From contig DF240847.1 of assembly GCA_000507305.1 (NCBI GenBank), forward strand, positions 57,546 to 121,545: DNA of 64,000 nucleotides. Reading direction: 5' to 3'. Position numbers and translations under genes: made by a program. This DNA comes from Breviolum minutum Mf 1.05b.01. Taxonomy: Eukaryota > Sar > Dinophyceae > Suessiales > Symbiodiniaceae. Each line of letters starts with the position of its first letter. The first letter of the stretch is position 1. Under the pieces are notes generated by a model that was not told the origin of the DNA, made no database searches, and worked only from the letters and a program-made list of their open reading frames with translations. Positions 51,597 to 61,986 of the stretch are shown piece after piece.

Positions 51597-51716
51597 ATAC
51601 CCTCCCTGAAACTAATAGCTTTGCACCTCAAAAATAGGGAAACTCCCAAAAGGAAATGAATCATCTTCCTTTCGCATCCATTTAACTCGGTGTTTTTCCC
51701 CGAGTTTCAGGGAGGC
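51597..51716. mobile_element. Foldback element, CCCTCC family
   Basis: Left TACCCTCCCTGAAACTAATA, right CGAGTTTCAGGGAGGCTA. Inner part contains GGAAATGAATCATCTTCC. Confidence 0.65.
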
Positions 51717-51733
51717 TAGTCTTTTTCGGGCCA

Positions 51734-51842
51734 TTTTCCGCTGCCTCCCTTTCTCCTAGGCGCCATCATATGGACAGCCCTCGGGTGGTGCGAGAGAAGC
51801 CGAAGGTGCCCCTTCTGGTGGATGAGCCACAGAACGACTGTG
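51734..51842 (+). CDS. Candidate exon, GTAGCT donor
   Basis: Reads FSAASLSPRRHHMDSPRVVR, EKPKVPLLVDEPQNDC then GTAGCT. High GC3 and clear composition; begins directly after the foldback. Confidence 0.5.
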
Positions 51843-52341
51843 GTAGCTTGGAGATTCGCCAATGGGAAAAAACTGGTTGGAAGAATCGGTTTGAATTGAA
51901 CATTTCGAGACAGGGTTTCGAAATCTTCCAGAATCAGAACATAGAACCTCAAAATGATTGTGTCACTTATATATTTACATATGTTTTTCATACACATAAA
52001 ATCATATGCTGTATGTATATCATATAATATAGTATAGATATAATGTATATATATATGTATATATACTATATATTTATATTAAAAGGAAGTGCATCTACAA
52101 ACTGTGTCCATTGTTAGGGAGCTCCAACCAACAACTAACTAACGAAAAGCGCAGCTCACCAAAACTTCCAAGACTGAGCTTGCTGCAAAAGCCATCAACA
52201 TAGACTGAAAAGCTCACTTTTCTCTTTTTTTGGGTCAACCAAAAATAAAGGACTTGTGTTGCGTTTATTTTTTCCTTTTCCGAACAAAACACATTCCGGG
52301 ATTCCTTCAAAACATCCATTCATCCATTTGCAAAAATTGTT

Positions 52342-52446
52342 TACACCCCGGAAGACTAACATGGAACCTGAGAATACACCCAATTGAAAAGGAAAATCAT
52401 CTTCCAAACCATCATTTTCAGGTTCTATGTCAATCTTTGGGGGTGT
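52342..52446. mobile_element. 105-bp foldback, TACACCC family
   Basis: Ends TACACCCCGGAAGACTAACA and its diverged complement (GTCAATCTTTGGGGGTGTA). Shares AAAGGAAAATCATCTTCC with the copy at 52896. Confidence 0.85.
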
Positions 52447-52456
52447 ATCCATTTCC

Positions 52457-52577
52457 CCAAGGTTGGGAAGGCGGTCTGGGTTCTCCAGCCTTTGCCCTGC
52501 TGTTACTTCGACTGGCCGTGTTGGTGGTGATTATCGCCACGGCGCAAACCTGTCGAAAATACGTCAGCCTCCTACAG
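52457..52577 (+). CDS. Candidate exon with a transmembrane helix
   Basis: Reads GWEGGLGSPAFALLLLRLAV, LVVIIATAQTCRKYVSLLQ, ending CTACAG|GTGTTT. About 20 uninterrupted hydrophobic residues followed by RK indicates a membrane helix with the positive side after it. Clear coding codons. The G-rich GGTTAGGGT tract after 52590 is intronic. Confidence 0.55.
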
Positions 52578-52824
52578 GTGTTTTTTTTTTGGGGGGGTTT
52601 GGGGTTAGGTTGGGTTAGGGTGTTGAGTTGAGATATTTCTAGTGTGTTTTTTTTTAGAAATGAACCTAGCAACAGATGATTTGTTTGCGATTTTAGGGTG
52701 ATTTCAGGGTTACTTCGAAAGGGGAGGGGTGGGTGGTTTCAAGGGGGTGGGATTTTGAGTTTGTGTTTTTTTTTTGTTAAAGTTTCCAATATTATAGAAG
52801 GATGACACCACTTAGTGCTTCAAA

Positions 52825-52894
52825 ATGGGTTACGCCTTACGCCGGGGGGAACAACTTGTGAAGATCTTGACTTTGGAAATTGAGGGATTGGGAT
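52825..52894 (+). CDS. Candidate exon ending at a foldback
   Basis: Reads MGYALRRGEQLVKILTLEIE then GLG. The GT that would end it (GGAT|GTACAC) is formed with the first bases of the foldback at 52896. Confidence 0.4.
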
Positions 52895-52895
52895 G

Positions 52896-53000
52896 TACAC
52901 CCTGGAAGATTAACATGGAACCTAAAAACCACACAATTGAAAAGGAAAATCATCTTCCAAACCATCATTTTCAAGTTCCATGTTAATCTTCCAGGGTGTA
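52896..53000. mobile_element. 105-bp foldback, TACACCC family
   Basis: Perfect ends TACACCCTGGAAGATTAACA / TGTTAATCTTCCAGGGTGTA. Same length and same orientation as the copy at 52342, 450 bp upstream. Confidence 0.9.
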
Positions 53001-53595
53001 TTTCATTCAGTGGGCCTTTCCCAGCCCTAGAAAGCTGGGGGGAGGGAAAGGACCCCATTTTTTTCCGTTATTTTTTGGAAGGCAGGGACCAGGGATGGGT
53101 AAGTGTTATTATTGGCAGCGGTTTTGCGGTGAGGGTTGAAAGAAAACCCATGTCTCTATTGATCAGTTTCGTATATCTTTTTTTCAAGCAACATGTGTGT
53201 TTGGCATCCTTAGATTCTCCTGTTCATGAATGGAAGGGTGGTTTACCAACGAGCACTTGGTGACTCCCTTGTCACTATATAACATGGGAGATTGGTGTTG
53301 TCCGGTTGTCCATCAATGCTTTGATGAACTTGTGACCTTTGGAGAGGATCATCACATTTTTTGGAATCATGGTACATGAAGTTACCCCAAAACATTTCAA
53401 ACATTTTGAGGGTTACTGAACATACGTTGACAATGCTGGTGGGCAATTCTCCCTCTAAAAAAAACCCCAAAGGTGGATTACTGTAGTTTGTTGGGCCTTG
53501 ATAAACTACTTTTCAGGTGGTATATTTATATACATAAATTCCCCATTTTGATCATGATATTTTGGGAACTTTACAAGGAATCTCCATTTTTTCAG

Positions 53596-53658
53596 ATTCC
53601 ACTGTGACAGGCCAGCTTGTGACCGACTTCTTGACAAGCAACTTGGTCGAACTTTTGC
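53596..53658 (+). CDS. Candidate exon
   Basis: Borders are TTTTTTCAG|AT and TTGC|GTATAA. Reads STVTGQLVTDFLTSNLVELL. Confidence 0.45.
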
Positions 53659-53835
53659 GTATAAAATTGGGATCCCTTTTTTTGAAGGTTTGGAGACAAA
53701 GATCTTACAGCCAAAACAAGATGAAACGTGAAGTTTATATAAATATACAGGTCAATATCAATATCAAAAAATCAATATATTCAATATCAATGTCAATTTC
53801 AACCTGACTGATATGATAACCTCAATGAATATCAG

Positions 53836-53914
53836 GTGCAACAGGGCATATGTTGAAGCGAATCATTTTTTGGCTGACGCCAGAGTTAAGTTTTTCCTTG
53901 AATTTTTGGTACAA
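53836..53914 (+). CDS. Candidate exon
   Basis: Borders are AATATCAG|G and GTACAA|GTCACA. Reads CNRAYVEANHFLADARVKFF then LEFLVQ. The frame remains open to 54040 (SPGGSHSSDKINKHMEQKR). Confidence 0.5.
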
Positions 53915-54261
53915 GTCACAAGTCCTGGAGGGTCCCATTCATCCGACAAGATTAACAAGCATATGGAACAGAAACGTGTGTTTTTTGGCGGTCCATCAAC
54001 ATGCTGTTTTTCGCAATTTGTTGGTGTTGTGCACCTGTGAGCAGTCATGGGACTTTCAGGGTATCCCCCAATGCTCCGCTCCCCTAAGAAAGTAAGCCGG
54101 CTTAGCCGGGGATTTGGTGGCCGGGGAGTTAATCCCAAAGGAGCCTCATGGACTTGGTGGGTATGCTTGAATACTGGCCACTTTAAGGAGAAAGGAAATT
54201 GGAAGAAAACCCAAACAAAATGTATAAACCTTAAACAGGTTTCTAGGCATTCTTCTCCAGC

Positions 54262-54547
54262 ATCAGACAACTTCAGGTATCTTTGCGGTGAGTTTGGTGC
54301 TGTTGAAGCGGTGTTCTCCGTGTTCTCCGGTGGGAGTCCATTTGGTGGCCTGCGGAGTGTTGTTGGTTTCGAGGAAACGTATAGAAGGCTTTGCTTCTTG
54401 GAGCAATCAATGACGATTTTCCAGAATGTTCAGGATATTTTGGAAAATGATTTGAGATACCCTCTTGGGAATGTTCCGCGGCTTCATGCTGCAGCACCAA
54501 TCCTTGCAAAGCAAGGCCCACCAAGGCATGTTGAAGAGCACTTATAG
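54262..54547 (+). CDS. Candidate exon, both strands open
   Basis: + frame: FRYLCGEFGAVEAVFSVFSG, VVGFEETYRRLCFLEQSMTI, FQNVQDILENDLRYPLGNVP. Minus frame (54788-54273) is also open over 171 codons but is His/Ser/Gln-rich. I prefer +. An upstream piece, 54047-54230, is GC-rich and may be another exon. Confidence 0.45.
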
Positions 54548-54876
54548 CAGTGCTAGACACACCAGGGGATCTAGACATGTGCAAGCTTCTTGCGGATGTT
54601 TTGTAGGTGGAAACTATAATATATTGTTCCTGCAGTGGCAAAGTCTCGGAATGATAAGATAGCACCTTTGTCTGCCCGCACAACTGACAGCTTGAGCTAA
54701 TCCCAAAGTGGAAGAATCTTCCAACCGCCTTTTTCTTTGTCGGGCATAAGCAAAGAAAGAAGAAAAGGAGGGGGGGGATTCCATCCAAGCTACATAGAAA
54801 TGTTTCATCTTTTAATTTTGATCATATTATGATTTCTCCTCTAGATCTCAACAGTTGATCTTCTGGATCCCCTGTT

Positions 54877-55122
54877 GTGATTCTGTTATTCCTTGCGACC
54901 ACTGGAACCACACTTGGCGAACTTGGGCCGCGAAACCGCGCCCTGGTTTTTTCCAAGGGGGGGCCGGGGGTGCCGCGCTTGGGCCGTTTCGACGTTTGCG
55001 ATGACCGGCAGTTTCAGAGGAGCAGAGTAGGGTGGCTAATTTTTGGAATGAATGAAGTGATTCTGATGAAGGCTATGTGTATGCGGGTATTTATTCACCA
55101 GATGAGATTTCACGACAGGTAA
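54877..55122 (+). CDS. Candidate exon
   Basis: Reads ILLFLATTGTTLGELGPRNR, ALVFSKGGPGVPRLGRFDVC and DDRQFQRSRVGWLIF. High GC in the middle. The last third is probably intronic. Confidence 0.45.
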   Translation: MILLFLATTGTTLGELGPRNRALVFSKGGPGVPRLGRFDVCDDRQFQRSRVGWLIFGMNEVILMKAMCMRVFIHQMRFHDR

Positions 55123-55323
55123 AGTCACCAAAATCAAAGGGTCCAGATCCCATGCGAAGATGATTTGGGAAATTGCACCTATTGTTTCTTACTAACCTAT
55201 ATAGCAAGTCACAACCACAAAACTTGTACAAGTTGATTGAAACAGTGCTTGCGATACTCACCGAAGGAAAACTGTTTCTTTTGTTGTGTGGATGGAGTGC
55301 TCCGGACACCAAGAATCTAATCA

Positions 55324-55440
55324 TACTGTTGATGGAAGAAATCCTGCACCATTTGGGATGTATAAAACCTTGATAAATCATGGGATTAAACTACCCACCT
55401 CAACTGGAGAGTTTACCGGATCTCAAAACCGTCAACAGTA
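55324..55440. mobile_element. Foldback element, GTTGATGG family
   Basis: Ends TACTGTTGATGGAAGAAATC and CAAAACCGTCAACAGTA; shares GGGATGTATAAAACCTTGAT with 59581-59640. Confidence 0.75.
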
Positions 55441-55469
55441 GCCGCAGTATATCAGTATGAGTGACTTTG

Positions 55470-55572
55470 CCCTGGAAGTCCAAGACTAAACAAAGAATGG
55501 TCCTTAGGATGATCCATGTAAAGGATTCCCTACTACCAATGGTCAAAGTTTGGCCGGCTTGGACTTCCTGGG
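55470..55572. mobile_element. 103-bp foldback, orientation +
   Basis: Ends CCCTGGAAGTCCAAG / CTTGGACTTCCTGGG. Reverse-complement relative of 60104-60206, same length, above 90% identical by eye. Confidence 0.85.
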
Positions 55573-55657
55573 ATTTGTTCAAATCTCCTTTCAAAACTGC
55601 CGATTGATCGACTTCTTCAACCGCTCTTTTTTTTTATGTGGTTTCTGCAATGTTCAG

Positions 55658-55770
55658 TTGATGGCGCGTTGGTGGTCGTTGGCCGGTTGGTTGGGCTGGC
55701 TTATCATGGGGCTTCCCTGGCAGAAAGTCAACCACCAAGCAGCGAACCATCACTGGTCACCATTGGCTGA
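55658..55770 (+). CDS. Candidate terminal exon
   Basis: After AATGTTCAG; reads DGALVVVGRLVGLAYHGASL, AESQPPSSEPSLVTIG and TGA. Another frame (LMARWWSLAGWLGWLIMGL) is also open, but the chosen one has the better codons. Confidence 0.45.
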
Positions 55771-56116
55771 GATTCCTGCCGGCTGTAGGGGTGTGTGATC
55801 CAAAGATGGGTACCCCCAACAGACACAGCGACTGCAGAGCGTCACCCCAAAAAGACGAAGCATAAACCGAGGAGATAGATGATGAACTCTTAAAATCAAT
55901 ACCTCTTAAGGATTGAATTTAAAGGAAACCAAGGATTTGGAGTCGTTTTATACATCAATCATAATAGGTAAACTCATTCAATATGATTGATTTTCAGTGT
56001 TTCTTCTTGATTTTTTCCTTGCTTTATTTCTTTACTTCTTCATGTCTCGATTTCTTTCTTTCTCTATTTTCTTCTTTCTTTATTCAATCATTTGTGTATT
56101 TACTTTTAATCACCAG

Positions 56117-56176
56117 AGTTTGTTCTGAGTCGTTTTGTGGGAAAGGCGGCATTGCAAAGGATCTGTCCAAGACATA
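56117..56176 (+). CDS. Candidate exon, GTGAGT donor
   Basis: Borders are ATCACCAG|AG and GACATA|GTGAGT. Reads FVLSRFVGKAALQRICPRH. Confidence 0.5.
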
Positions 56177-56336
56177 GTGAGTCGAAAATTCCTTGATGCC
56201 AGGAAAATCAGACCATCCCCAGTTTCAAAGTTTCATACTTGGTACGGCCATACTGTTAATGGGGGTCAAAAAATTGGTGAACCGTTTGTATTACGATGTA
56301 TATCCCCGAATGGAGCTAAAGCAAATGACCTTACAG

Positions 56337-56405
56337 GTTCACAAAGTAAATTGTCCTTCATTGAAGAAATTTGGCCGCACAAATTTTATCTTGCAGCGAA
56401 TGTCA
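56337..56405 (+). CDS. Candidate exon, 23 codons, phase 0
   Basis: Borders are CTTACAG|GTT and ATGTCA|GTTTGG. Reads VHKVNCPSLKKFGRTNFILQ then RMS. Confidence 0.45.
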
Positions 56406-56997
56406 GTTTGGTGAAATGGAAGGACGGCATTTCGTTGACCGAGATGAATTCGCCAACGGGATGGTTTTTTTATCATCCCAAATGAGCAATGAAAAAGGGC
56501 CCCTGGTTGGTTTAGGGTATCTGTCAGGAATGAAATCCTACACAGTTATGTGAGGATTGTTTCATAAACCGTTATATAAAAGGATCCCGATCAAACAACC
56601 AGGATTCAATGGAAAGTAAGGGACCCCGTGTTTTTTGACCGTGGCTCAAATGCTTTCGCCGGATCTCTTGTCCATTTGGCTCTGCAGCTTGGGCCCCCCT
56701 TTCCATGGGAAAGGGGTCGGATTTTCTGGTCCGATGACGGCCGAGGTGGGGTCCCGGAAAATGGGGAGTTCAACAGGCTCGAGGCTCCAGGAAAACGCAC
56801 CCCCAAGGCCACGAAGGAGTAAGAAAACGGCACCTGCAATCTGGCCTTTAGTGAGGAATGAGGGTTTAATGAATCACCATCTACCCATGTATAACTTCAT
56901 TCCCTCATTCCTTACTAAGGGCCACAATGCAATTTTTTTGGGAAGATGATTTTTCTAGCGTTTCATAGGTTCCTTTTTGAGTCGCAACATTTTTCAG

Positions 56998-57114
56998 GGA
57001 ACTTGGAATTCACAAACGACATGTTCGGCGAAGAGTTGAGTTATTTTGTTCAGGGAACAAATTGGATTGTTTTTTTGCCGCGAAGACTGAACATCGAAAC
57101 GAGGCAAGCAGAGG
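56998..57114 (+). CDS. Candidate exon
   Basis: Borders are TTTTTCAG|GG and GCAGAG|GTACTG. Reads NLEFTNDMFGEELSYFVQGT, NWIVFLPRRLNIETRQAE. Another GC-rich open block lies at 56628-56822. Confidence 0.5.
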
Positions 57115-57306
57115 TACTGTATCTGTAAATTTCTGGATTCACGATTGAGAAGATGGTGACTTTTACATTGTAAAACATAGTTCCGACTTGATTTGGCATT
57201 TTTGGGAATGGAAGTCGTTCAAGGTGAGAAAACGGTGAGTCCTCACCATCACACCTCTGTGATTAAATGGATGCATGGCATAAATGCAATGAATTTTGTC
57301 CATGCA

Positions 57307-57411
57307 CCATCCCCCTGAAAACTAACCTTTGCACTGAAAATTGATGGTTGGAAGATGAAATTTCCTTTTAAACTGGTCCCTTTTCAGGGGACATGTTAAT
57401 TTTAGGGGAGT
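57307..57411. mobile_element. Foldback element, CCCC..TAAC family
   Basis: Left CCCCCTGAAAACTAAC, right GTTAATTTTAGGGG; contains GATGGTTGGAAGATGAAA, shared with 61603 and 39665. Confidence 0.65.
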
Positions 57412-57599
57412 AACTGTGTATGTCTTCCCCTTTCATCTGCATGAATTAGAGATGTGACCTCAATGCCATTTTTTTTTTAAAAGCAGAATCCTCAGCAAAA
57501 TGTGCTGATATCAGCGTGGAATATTCCAATATTCAATCTCAATTTTATGAGTTTACCTAGATTTAGATTTTACTAGGATTTATTTCAGGTTGGTAATAA

Positions 57600-57690
57600 T
57601 AACTGTTGATGGTTCAGAAATCCGGCGATTTCAAACCACCTTTTGGGATGTTTTTGAACCCCTTAAAATCCTGTATTCTCAACAGCAGGC
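57600..57690. mobile_element. Diverged foldback, GTTGATGG family
   Basis: Left CTGTTGATGGTTCAGAAATC, right arm reduced to TTCTCAACAG. Confidence 0.5.
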
Positions 57691-58459
57691 TGAGCCTAGT
57701 TTTTTTTTTCTCCGCATTTTGAAGCCACTCTGTTGAATCTGGGGGTACCTATCATTATCTAGTTGGTGGTTTCAAATATTTTTTATTTTCACCCTTACCT
57801 GGGGAGATGATCCAATTTGACAAATATTTTTCAGTTGGGTTGAAACCACCAACTAGTTATGAAATGGGACTGCCTATCTTTAATCACTGGGACGTGTCCT
57901 CAAGTCAGCCAGAGGTTTGGCAGGTTTGGTTTGGCATGGGCAGGAAAACCCTGACAAGATTATGACACGAGCAGTGATAGAAATTTCAAATCATCAAGCG
58001 CAAGCACTGATTTACCAGTAGGTGATTAAAAAAAACACTGATTAAAAGACCCTGTTTGCTTGTTCTATATTGGGCATTATACTACCCAGTTACATGGGGA
58101 TTGTATTAAGCTATATATGGATCCGTATTAACCAACCAGTATGATGAAATGTCACAACGGTTTTGAGCGCCGCACAAATGATATAAGAATACAAGCCAAA
58201 CACAGTTCAGCAGGAAAAGAAGGTCTCCCTGACAGAATCTGACATCTTGGCCACAAACACTAAAAGACCTTCTCAGATAGAATGTCATCAAAACATGGCC
58301 ACAACAACAGTTAAATTTCCATAGAAAAAAAAGTCCAGGTCCAACACTTGTAAGTTCTTTGCAGTCAATCCGAAACAACAGTAACAACACTTTTTGTAAA
58401 ACCAAAAACCCTTCAATGTCAACTACCCTTGCAACACTCATCAACGTTAAAAACCGTTA

Positions 58460-58552
58460 ATTCTCACCAAAACGCCTTCCAAGCCGCTTTCACGACCTGG
58501 AAAACTTCGAATCTCAGGGGATGACGCCGAAGGTGAAGCGGCAGAGGGATGA
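58460..58552 (+). CDS. Candidate terminal exon
   Basis: Reads ILTKTPSKPLSRPGKLRISG, DDAEGEAAEG and TGA. Basic then acidic, good codons. Confidence 0.4.
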   Translation: MLTKTPSKPLSRPGKLRISGDDAEGEAAEG

Positions 58553-58780
58553 GAATATGGAGCCCAATAGGCGAGGGATTTATGGGATGCAGTCCATGCC
58601 ATGAGACATGACGCTTCAGGTTTTTCGGTTTTCTTTTTTTCACATGTTTTGTTTTTGCTTTCAATGATCGTTTGACTCGTCTATGATTCTATGATTTCAT
58701 AGCTTTTGAAAATATGAGTTCATGATGACCTCATGACTTTTGATGGATGATCTTTGATGACGAAACGCTGATGATGACGA

Positions 58781-58928
58781 CAACGGGGACGATGATGATG
58801 ATGATGATGATGATGAGGATGAAGAAGAAGAAGAAGAAGAANGAGATGAAGAAGAAGAAGAAGAACGAAGAAGAAGAAGAAGAAGAAGAAGAAGAAGAAG
58901 AAGAAGAAGAAGAAGAAAAAGAAGAAAA
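58781..58928. repeat. (GAT)n/(GAA)n microsatellite with an N
   Basis: GAT triplets pass into GAA triplets; N at 58842 marks an unresolved repeat length. Confidence 0.9.
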
Positions 58929-59175
58929 GACACCTTGTTGACAATACTATGGCCTGCTTCCGGAGCAATCTGCGGCCACAACTCAAAGCATAACTGCCTG
59001 GAAATTCCTCCTTTCCCCATGGGGTGGATATTTCAGCCGTCGCCGATTCGGTAAGCGTTGTGTTACCCGTTACCCTTCCAAGCAGCAGGAAAATTATCTA
59101 CCAATTCTTCCTATTTGGAATTCATTTCTTGGATTCAGCTAGGAAGATTCAGATATTTCAACATGACTTCTGTGT

Positions 59176-59427
59176 ATGTTGAGTAGATTCGCCGGTAAAT
59201 TGCCTGCTAGTCACCTTAAAGTGAAGTGGTTTTTTGAACACCACTTCTTCCCAGATGTTGAGGTTCAGTCTCAAAAATTGAACCTCGGGGTCTTCATCAA
59301 AAATGCCATTTTCATTATTCAGACCCTAATTCTCGGGGTTTTGTGTATGCCACTTTTGATTGAATTCCAATACGATTCGCACCTGGAAGTGAAAAAACCT
59401 CACTTGAACTCTGTCAATGCTTGGTGA
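59176..59427 (+). CDS. Open frame with hydrophobic stretch, doubtful
   Basis: Reads IKNAIFIIQTLILGVLCMPL, a possible membrane helix, but much of the sequence looks intronic. Low confidence. Confidence 0.3.
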   Translation: MLSRFAGKLPASHLKVKWFFEHHFFPDVEVQSQKLNLGVFIKNAIFIIQTLILGVLCMPLLIEFQYDSHLEVKKPHLNSVNAW

Positions 59428-59465
59428 TGATGCCCATCCTCCTGAATTTACCAAAATGAACGAGA

Positions 59466-59689
59466 TACTGTTGATACTCTCCGGTAAACTAACATAGCAA
59501 TGGAACATCCACCATTTGAAGATGTATTCCCTATTGGAAAAGGTGGATTTCCCATTGCCAAGTTAGTTTACTGGAGGGTAGTTCAGAAATACGGTGATCA
59601 CCACTTTTGGATGTATAAAACCTTGGTAAATCATGGGAAAAACTACCGACTTCAACTGGTTAGATGGAATCTTTGAACCATCAACAGTA
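59466..59689. mobile_element. GTTGATGG-family foldback, interrupted
   Basis: Left stub TACTGTTGA (59466-59474) and the rest GTTCAGAAATACGGTGATCA onward to AACCATCAACAGTA are separated by the element at 59475-59580. Confidence 0.75.
59475..59580. mobile_element. CCCTCC-family foldback nested in another
   Basis: 106 bp, ends TACTCTCCGGTAAACTAAC / GTTAGTTTACTGGAGGGTA; both ends read TA at the border. Inserted inside the GTTGATGG-family element. Confidence 0.8.
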
Positions 59690-59877
59690 TGACTAGACAT
59701 AGGGCAAAATTATACATTCAACCACCAACCTTTAACCCTGAACCACCAACCAACCATTGGGTGATTGATGTAATCAAATCTTCCAATTATTGTTTATTTC
59801 CCTATTGAAATTAGCGTGTCCCCCAAAAAAGGGACCATTTCAAAAAGACATTTCATCTTCCAACCATTGTTTTTCAG

Positions 59878-59973
59878 GGACAGGTGGAGTATATTGAAGT
59901 GGTCACACCACCTGAAGCCATTGTCAGGAAATTCTTTGGGAGCAGGCCTAGGCCTATACTCAAAACGTCATAG
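59878..59973 (+). CDS. Candidate exon
   Basis: After GTTTTTCAG; reads GQVEYIEVVTPPEAIVRKFF then GSRPRPILK; GT (AAAAC|GTCATAG) just before TAG. Its acceptor lies at the end of a foldback-like stretch (59820-59880). Confidence 0.5.
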   Translation, partial: GQVEYIEVVTPPEAIVRKFFGSRPRPILKTS

Positions 59974-60103
59974 AATAATACCCTTTACCCGTCACCGGAT
60001 CAATTATCCCGAACAAAACAAGTTGAATTTTGTACAGTACATATATATATATATACATATATATGCAAATAGATTAATATTTAATGTAGAATAAATACAT
60101 ATA

Positions 60104-60206
60104 CCCAGGAAGTCCAAGCCGACCAAACTTTGACCATTCGAAGTAGGGAATCCTTTACATGGATCATCCTAAGTACCATTCTTTGTGTAGTCTTGGACTT
60201 CCAGGG
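60104..60206. mobile_element. 103-bp foldback, orientation -
   Basis: Partner of 55470-55572 in the opposite orientation. Confidence 0.85.
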
Positions 60207-60303
60207 TATATACATACGTTTTTTGTTTGGAAACCTATCGAAAAAAACCCTACAACTTAGGGAGTTGGAACTTTCTTTCCCCCTCGACCGCCTTTTCGGC
60301 CCA

Positions 60304-60419
60304 GGCAAGTGGATCTCACCGAGGAACAAAAGGTTCCCGAATTTTTTCAAAACGGAGATGGGAAGATTTTATGAAAATGGAATGATCAGCAGTGAAACAT
60401 GGAGTGTTTCATTTAAGGT
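60304..60419 (+). CDS. Candidate exon, frame unsettled
   Basis: Open frames read KWISPRNKRFPNFFKTEMGR (ending TTTAAG|GTAGTT) and RQVDLTEEQKVPEFFQNGDG. The right border of the first is good. Confidence 0.4.
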
Positions 60420-60664
60420 AGTTGTGGTTGTATACATTTCTGCATGTTGGCTTTAAAGAAAATTCTATACCTAAGGAAATACCGAATTAGATACAATCTA
60501 GCCCAATGATGACGTGACATCTTGAGGAAATCCAGGTTGAAAAAATGGCACAATTTGTCCAAATGATTCTGAGATTCTCGACTATCTCGACCACAAAGAA
60601 TTGATCTCAAGCATGAAATTTGGGGGTGATATTCTGTCTATTCCAGGACAGTTCTGAATGGTGA

Positions 60665-60772
60665 TACTGTTGATGGAAGAAATCCGGCTAACCACCTGTT
60701 ATTTATTACACCCTAGGAAAAATGGGATATTCTCCATATATCAACTGGTTAGCCGGATTCCTTCCATCAACT
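60665..60772. mobile_element. Foldback element, GTTGATGG family
   Basis: Left TACTGTTGATGGAAGAAATC, right GGATTCCTTCCATCAACTA; arms of about 25 bp including CCGGCTAACCA / TGGTTAGCCGG. Confidence 0.8.
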
Positions 60773-60773
60773 A

Positions 60774-60899
60774 TGAGCCGCAGCCAGTGGGTTGGCTGCT
60801 GCAACTGTCACAGTTGCGATTTGATTTCGCGGGAATTTCGGTGTCTTCCAAGCATCACTTTAGCTGTCGGTTTCCTCAGGGTAGTAGCTCCTCCAGCAA
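60774..60899 (+). CDS. Candidate exon after a foldback
   Basis: Reads EPQPVGWLLQLSQLRFDFAG, ISVSSKHHFSCRFPQGSSS. Starts directly beyond the foldback. Confidence 0.45.
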
Positions 60900-61089
60900 G
60901 TGAAGTGGGTTTCACATCTTTCATGTTTCCATTTTCTTCATGGATGTGCCTGAAATTTTGAAAGAGAGGCCTTTTTTGGGTGGAGTGGTTGATAACAAGG
61001 GTGACTCCAGTGACTTGTTTTCATGGTGTTCACATCAATCCAACTATCCACTGACAACAGTGAAATGTCCATGCCATTTTTTTTTGAAG

Positions 61090-61132
61090 GCCAGGGTGGA
61101 ACGCAATCGGCAACTGGCCCTAGCACGACGAG
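61090..61132 (+). CDS. Candidate short basic exon
   Basis: Borders are TTTGAAG|GCC and CGACGAG|GTGTTG. Reads ARVERNRQLALARR, a basic helix of the kind found in nucleic-acid-associated proteins; compare LTEQQLDKIRANRE at 63047. Confidence 0.45.
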
Positions 61133-61602
61133 GTGTTGGGTGATCCCAGAAAAAAATCCTCGAAGATGGGAGTGGTTTTTGTATATACATAGCTGGCTGG
61201 AAAATGGACCCTGAATGAAGACGTATATCCTATTGAAAATGGGGATATTCCATTGCTATGTTTACCAGAGGGTATTTAGATGTCACATCAGTTGCATACA
61301 AATCAAGTGGCATTTATAATTGATGAGATTTCGGGTTTCGATATGTTTGGACCAACTGAAGGCCTTGCAAGGACGACAAATATGGTCCCAAAGCTTGCCG
61401 TACAAAGCCCTTCATAGATTTTGTTTCCAGTTAGCAATGCAAAAAACCTGGTTCTTTAGGGTACATGGGGGATGATGTCCTATCCAGCAAAGTAAGGCCG
61501 GGCTTTTTGACCGTGGCTCAGCTGTCCAATATTTTCTCCGATGGGAATTCTTTGTACCAGGGAGGTGAGGGGCGTGGAAGTATTACCCGATCTAGTAGTT
61601 TA

Positions 61603-61712
61603 CCCTCCCTGAAACTAACAGCGAGTTTACACCTGAAAATGGATGGTTGGAATACTCGTTTCCTTTGGGGATGGCCTATTTTCAGGGGGTATGTTAGTTG
61701 CAGGGAGTGTAG
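61603..61712. mobile_element. Foldback element, CCCTCC family
   Basis: Left TACCCTCCCTGAAACTAACA, right TATGTTAGTTGCAGGGAGTG. Confidence 0.75.
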
Positions 61713-61986
61713 TAGATGGCATTTTTTGTGAAGCTTGTTTTATCAGACTTACAGACAACAGCAGTGGACCCAACACTATCTACTTTGCACCCATCGTGAC
61801 CGAAATGAATTGGTCGTTTTCTTATCGCCCTCTATCAACTACATCCCTAAAGACTTTGATGGAACCCTAAAATTAAGGTTTGGAAGATTCTTTTCCTTTT
61901 CATTTGGCTCTAATTTTGACTTCGCCGTTCGTTCTCGTTGGTTGTGCTCTTGTAGCAGATCAATGCACATGGACCTTTTGTTGCAG

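Larger units (their letters stand above)
57115..58445. other. No gene seen; foldbacks only
   Basis: Contains the elements at 57307 and 57600. The minus frame 58106-58444 is hydrophobic (LFLLNCVWLVFLYHLCG) but has poor codon character. Confidence 0.4.

Noticed and set aside
52590-52625. Telomere-like GGTTAGGG tract
   Set aside because: Only a few irregular GGTTAGG words in a G/T-rich intron-like stretch; no array.
58106-58444. Minus-strand 112-codon hydrophobic frame as a membrane protein
   Set aside because: Codon use is not coding-like, there are no borders, and it is in an otherwise empty AT-rich stretch.
58697-59020. Leu/Phe- or Ser-rich minus-strand proteins
   Set aside because: Translations of the GAT/GAA microsatellite that also contains an N.
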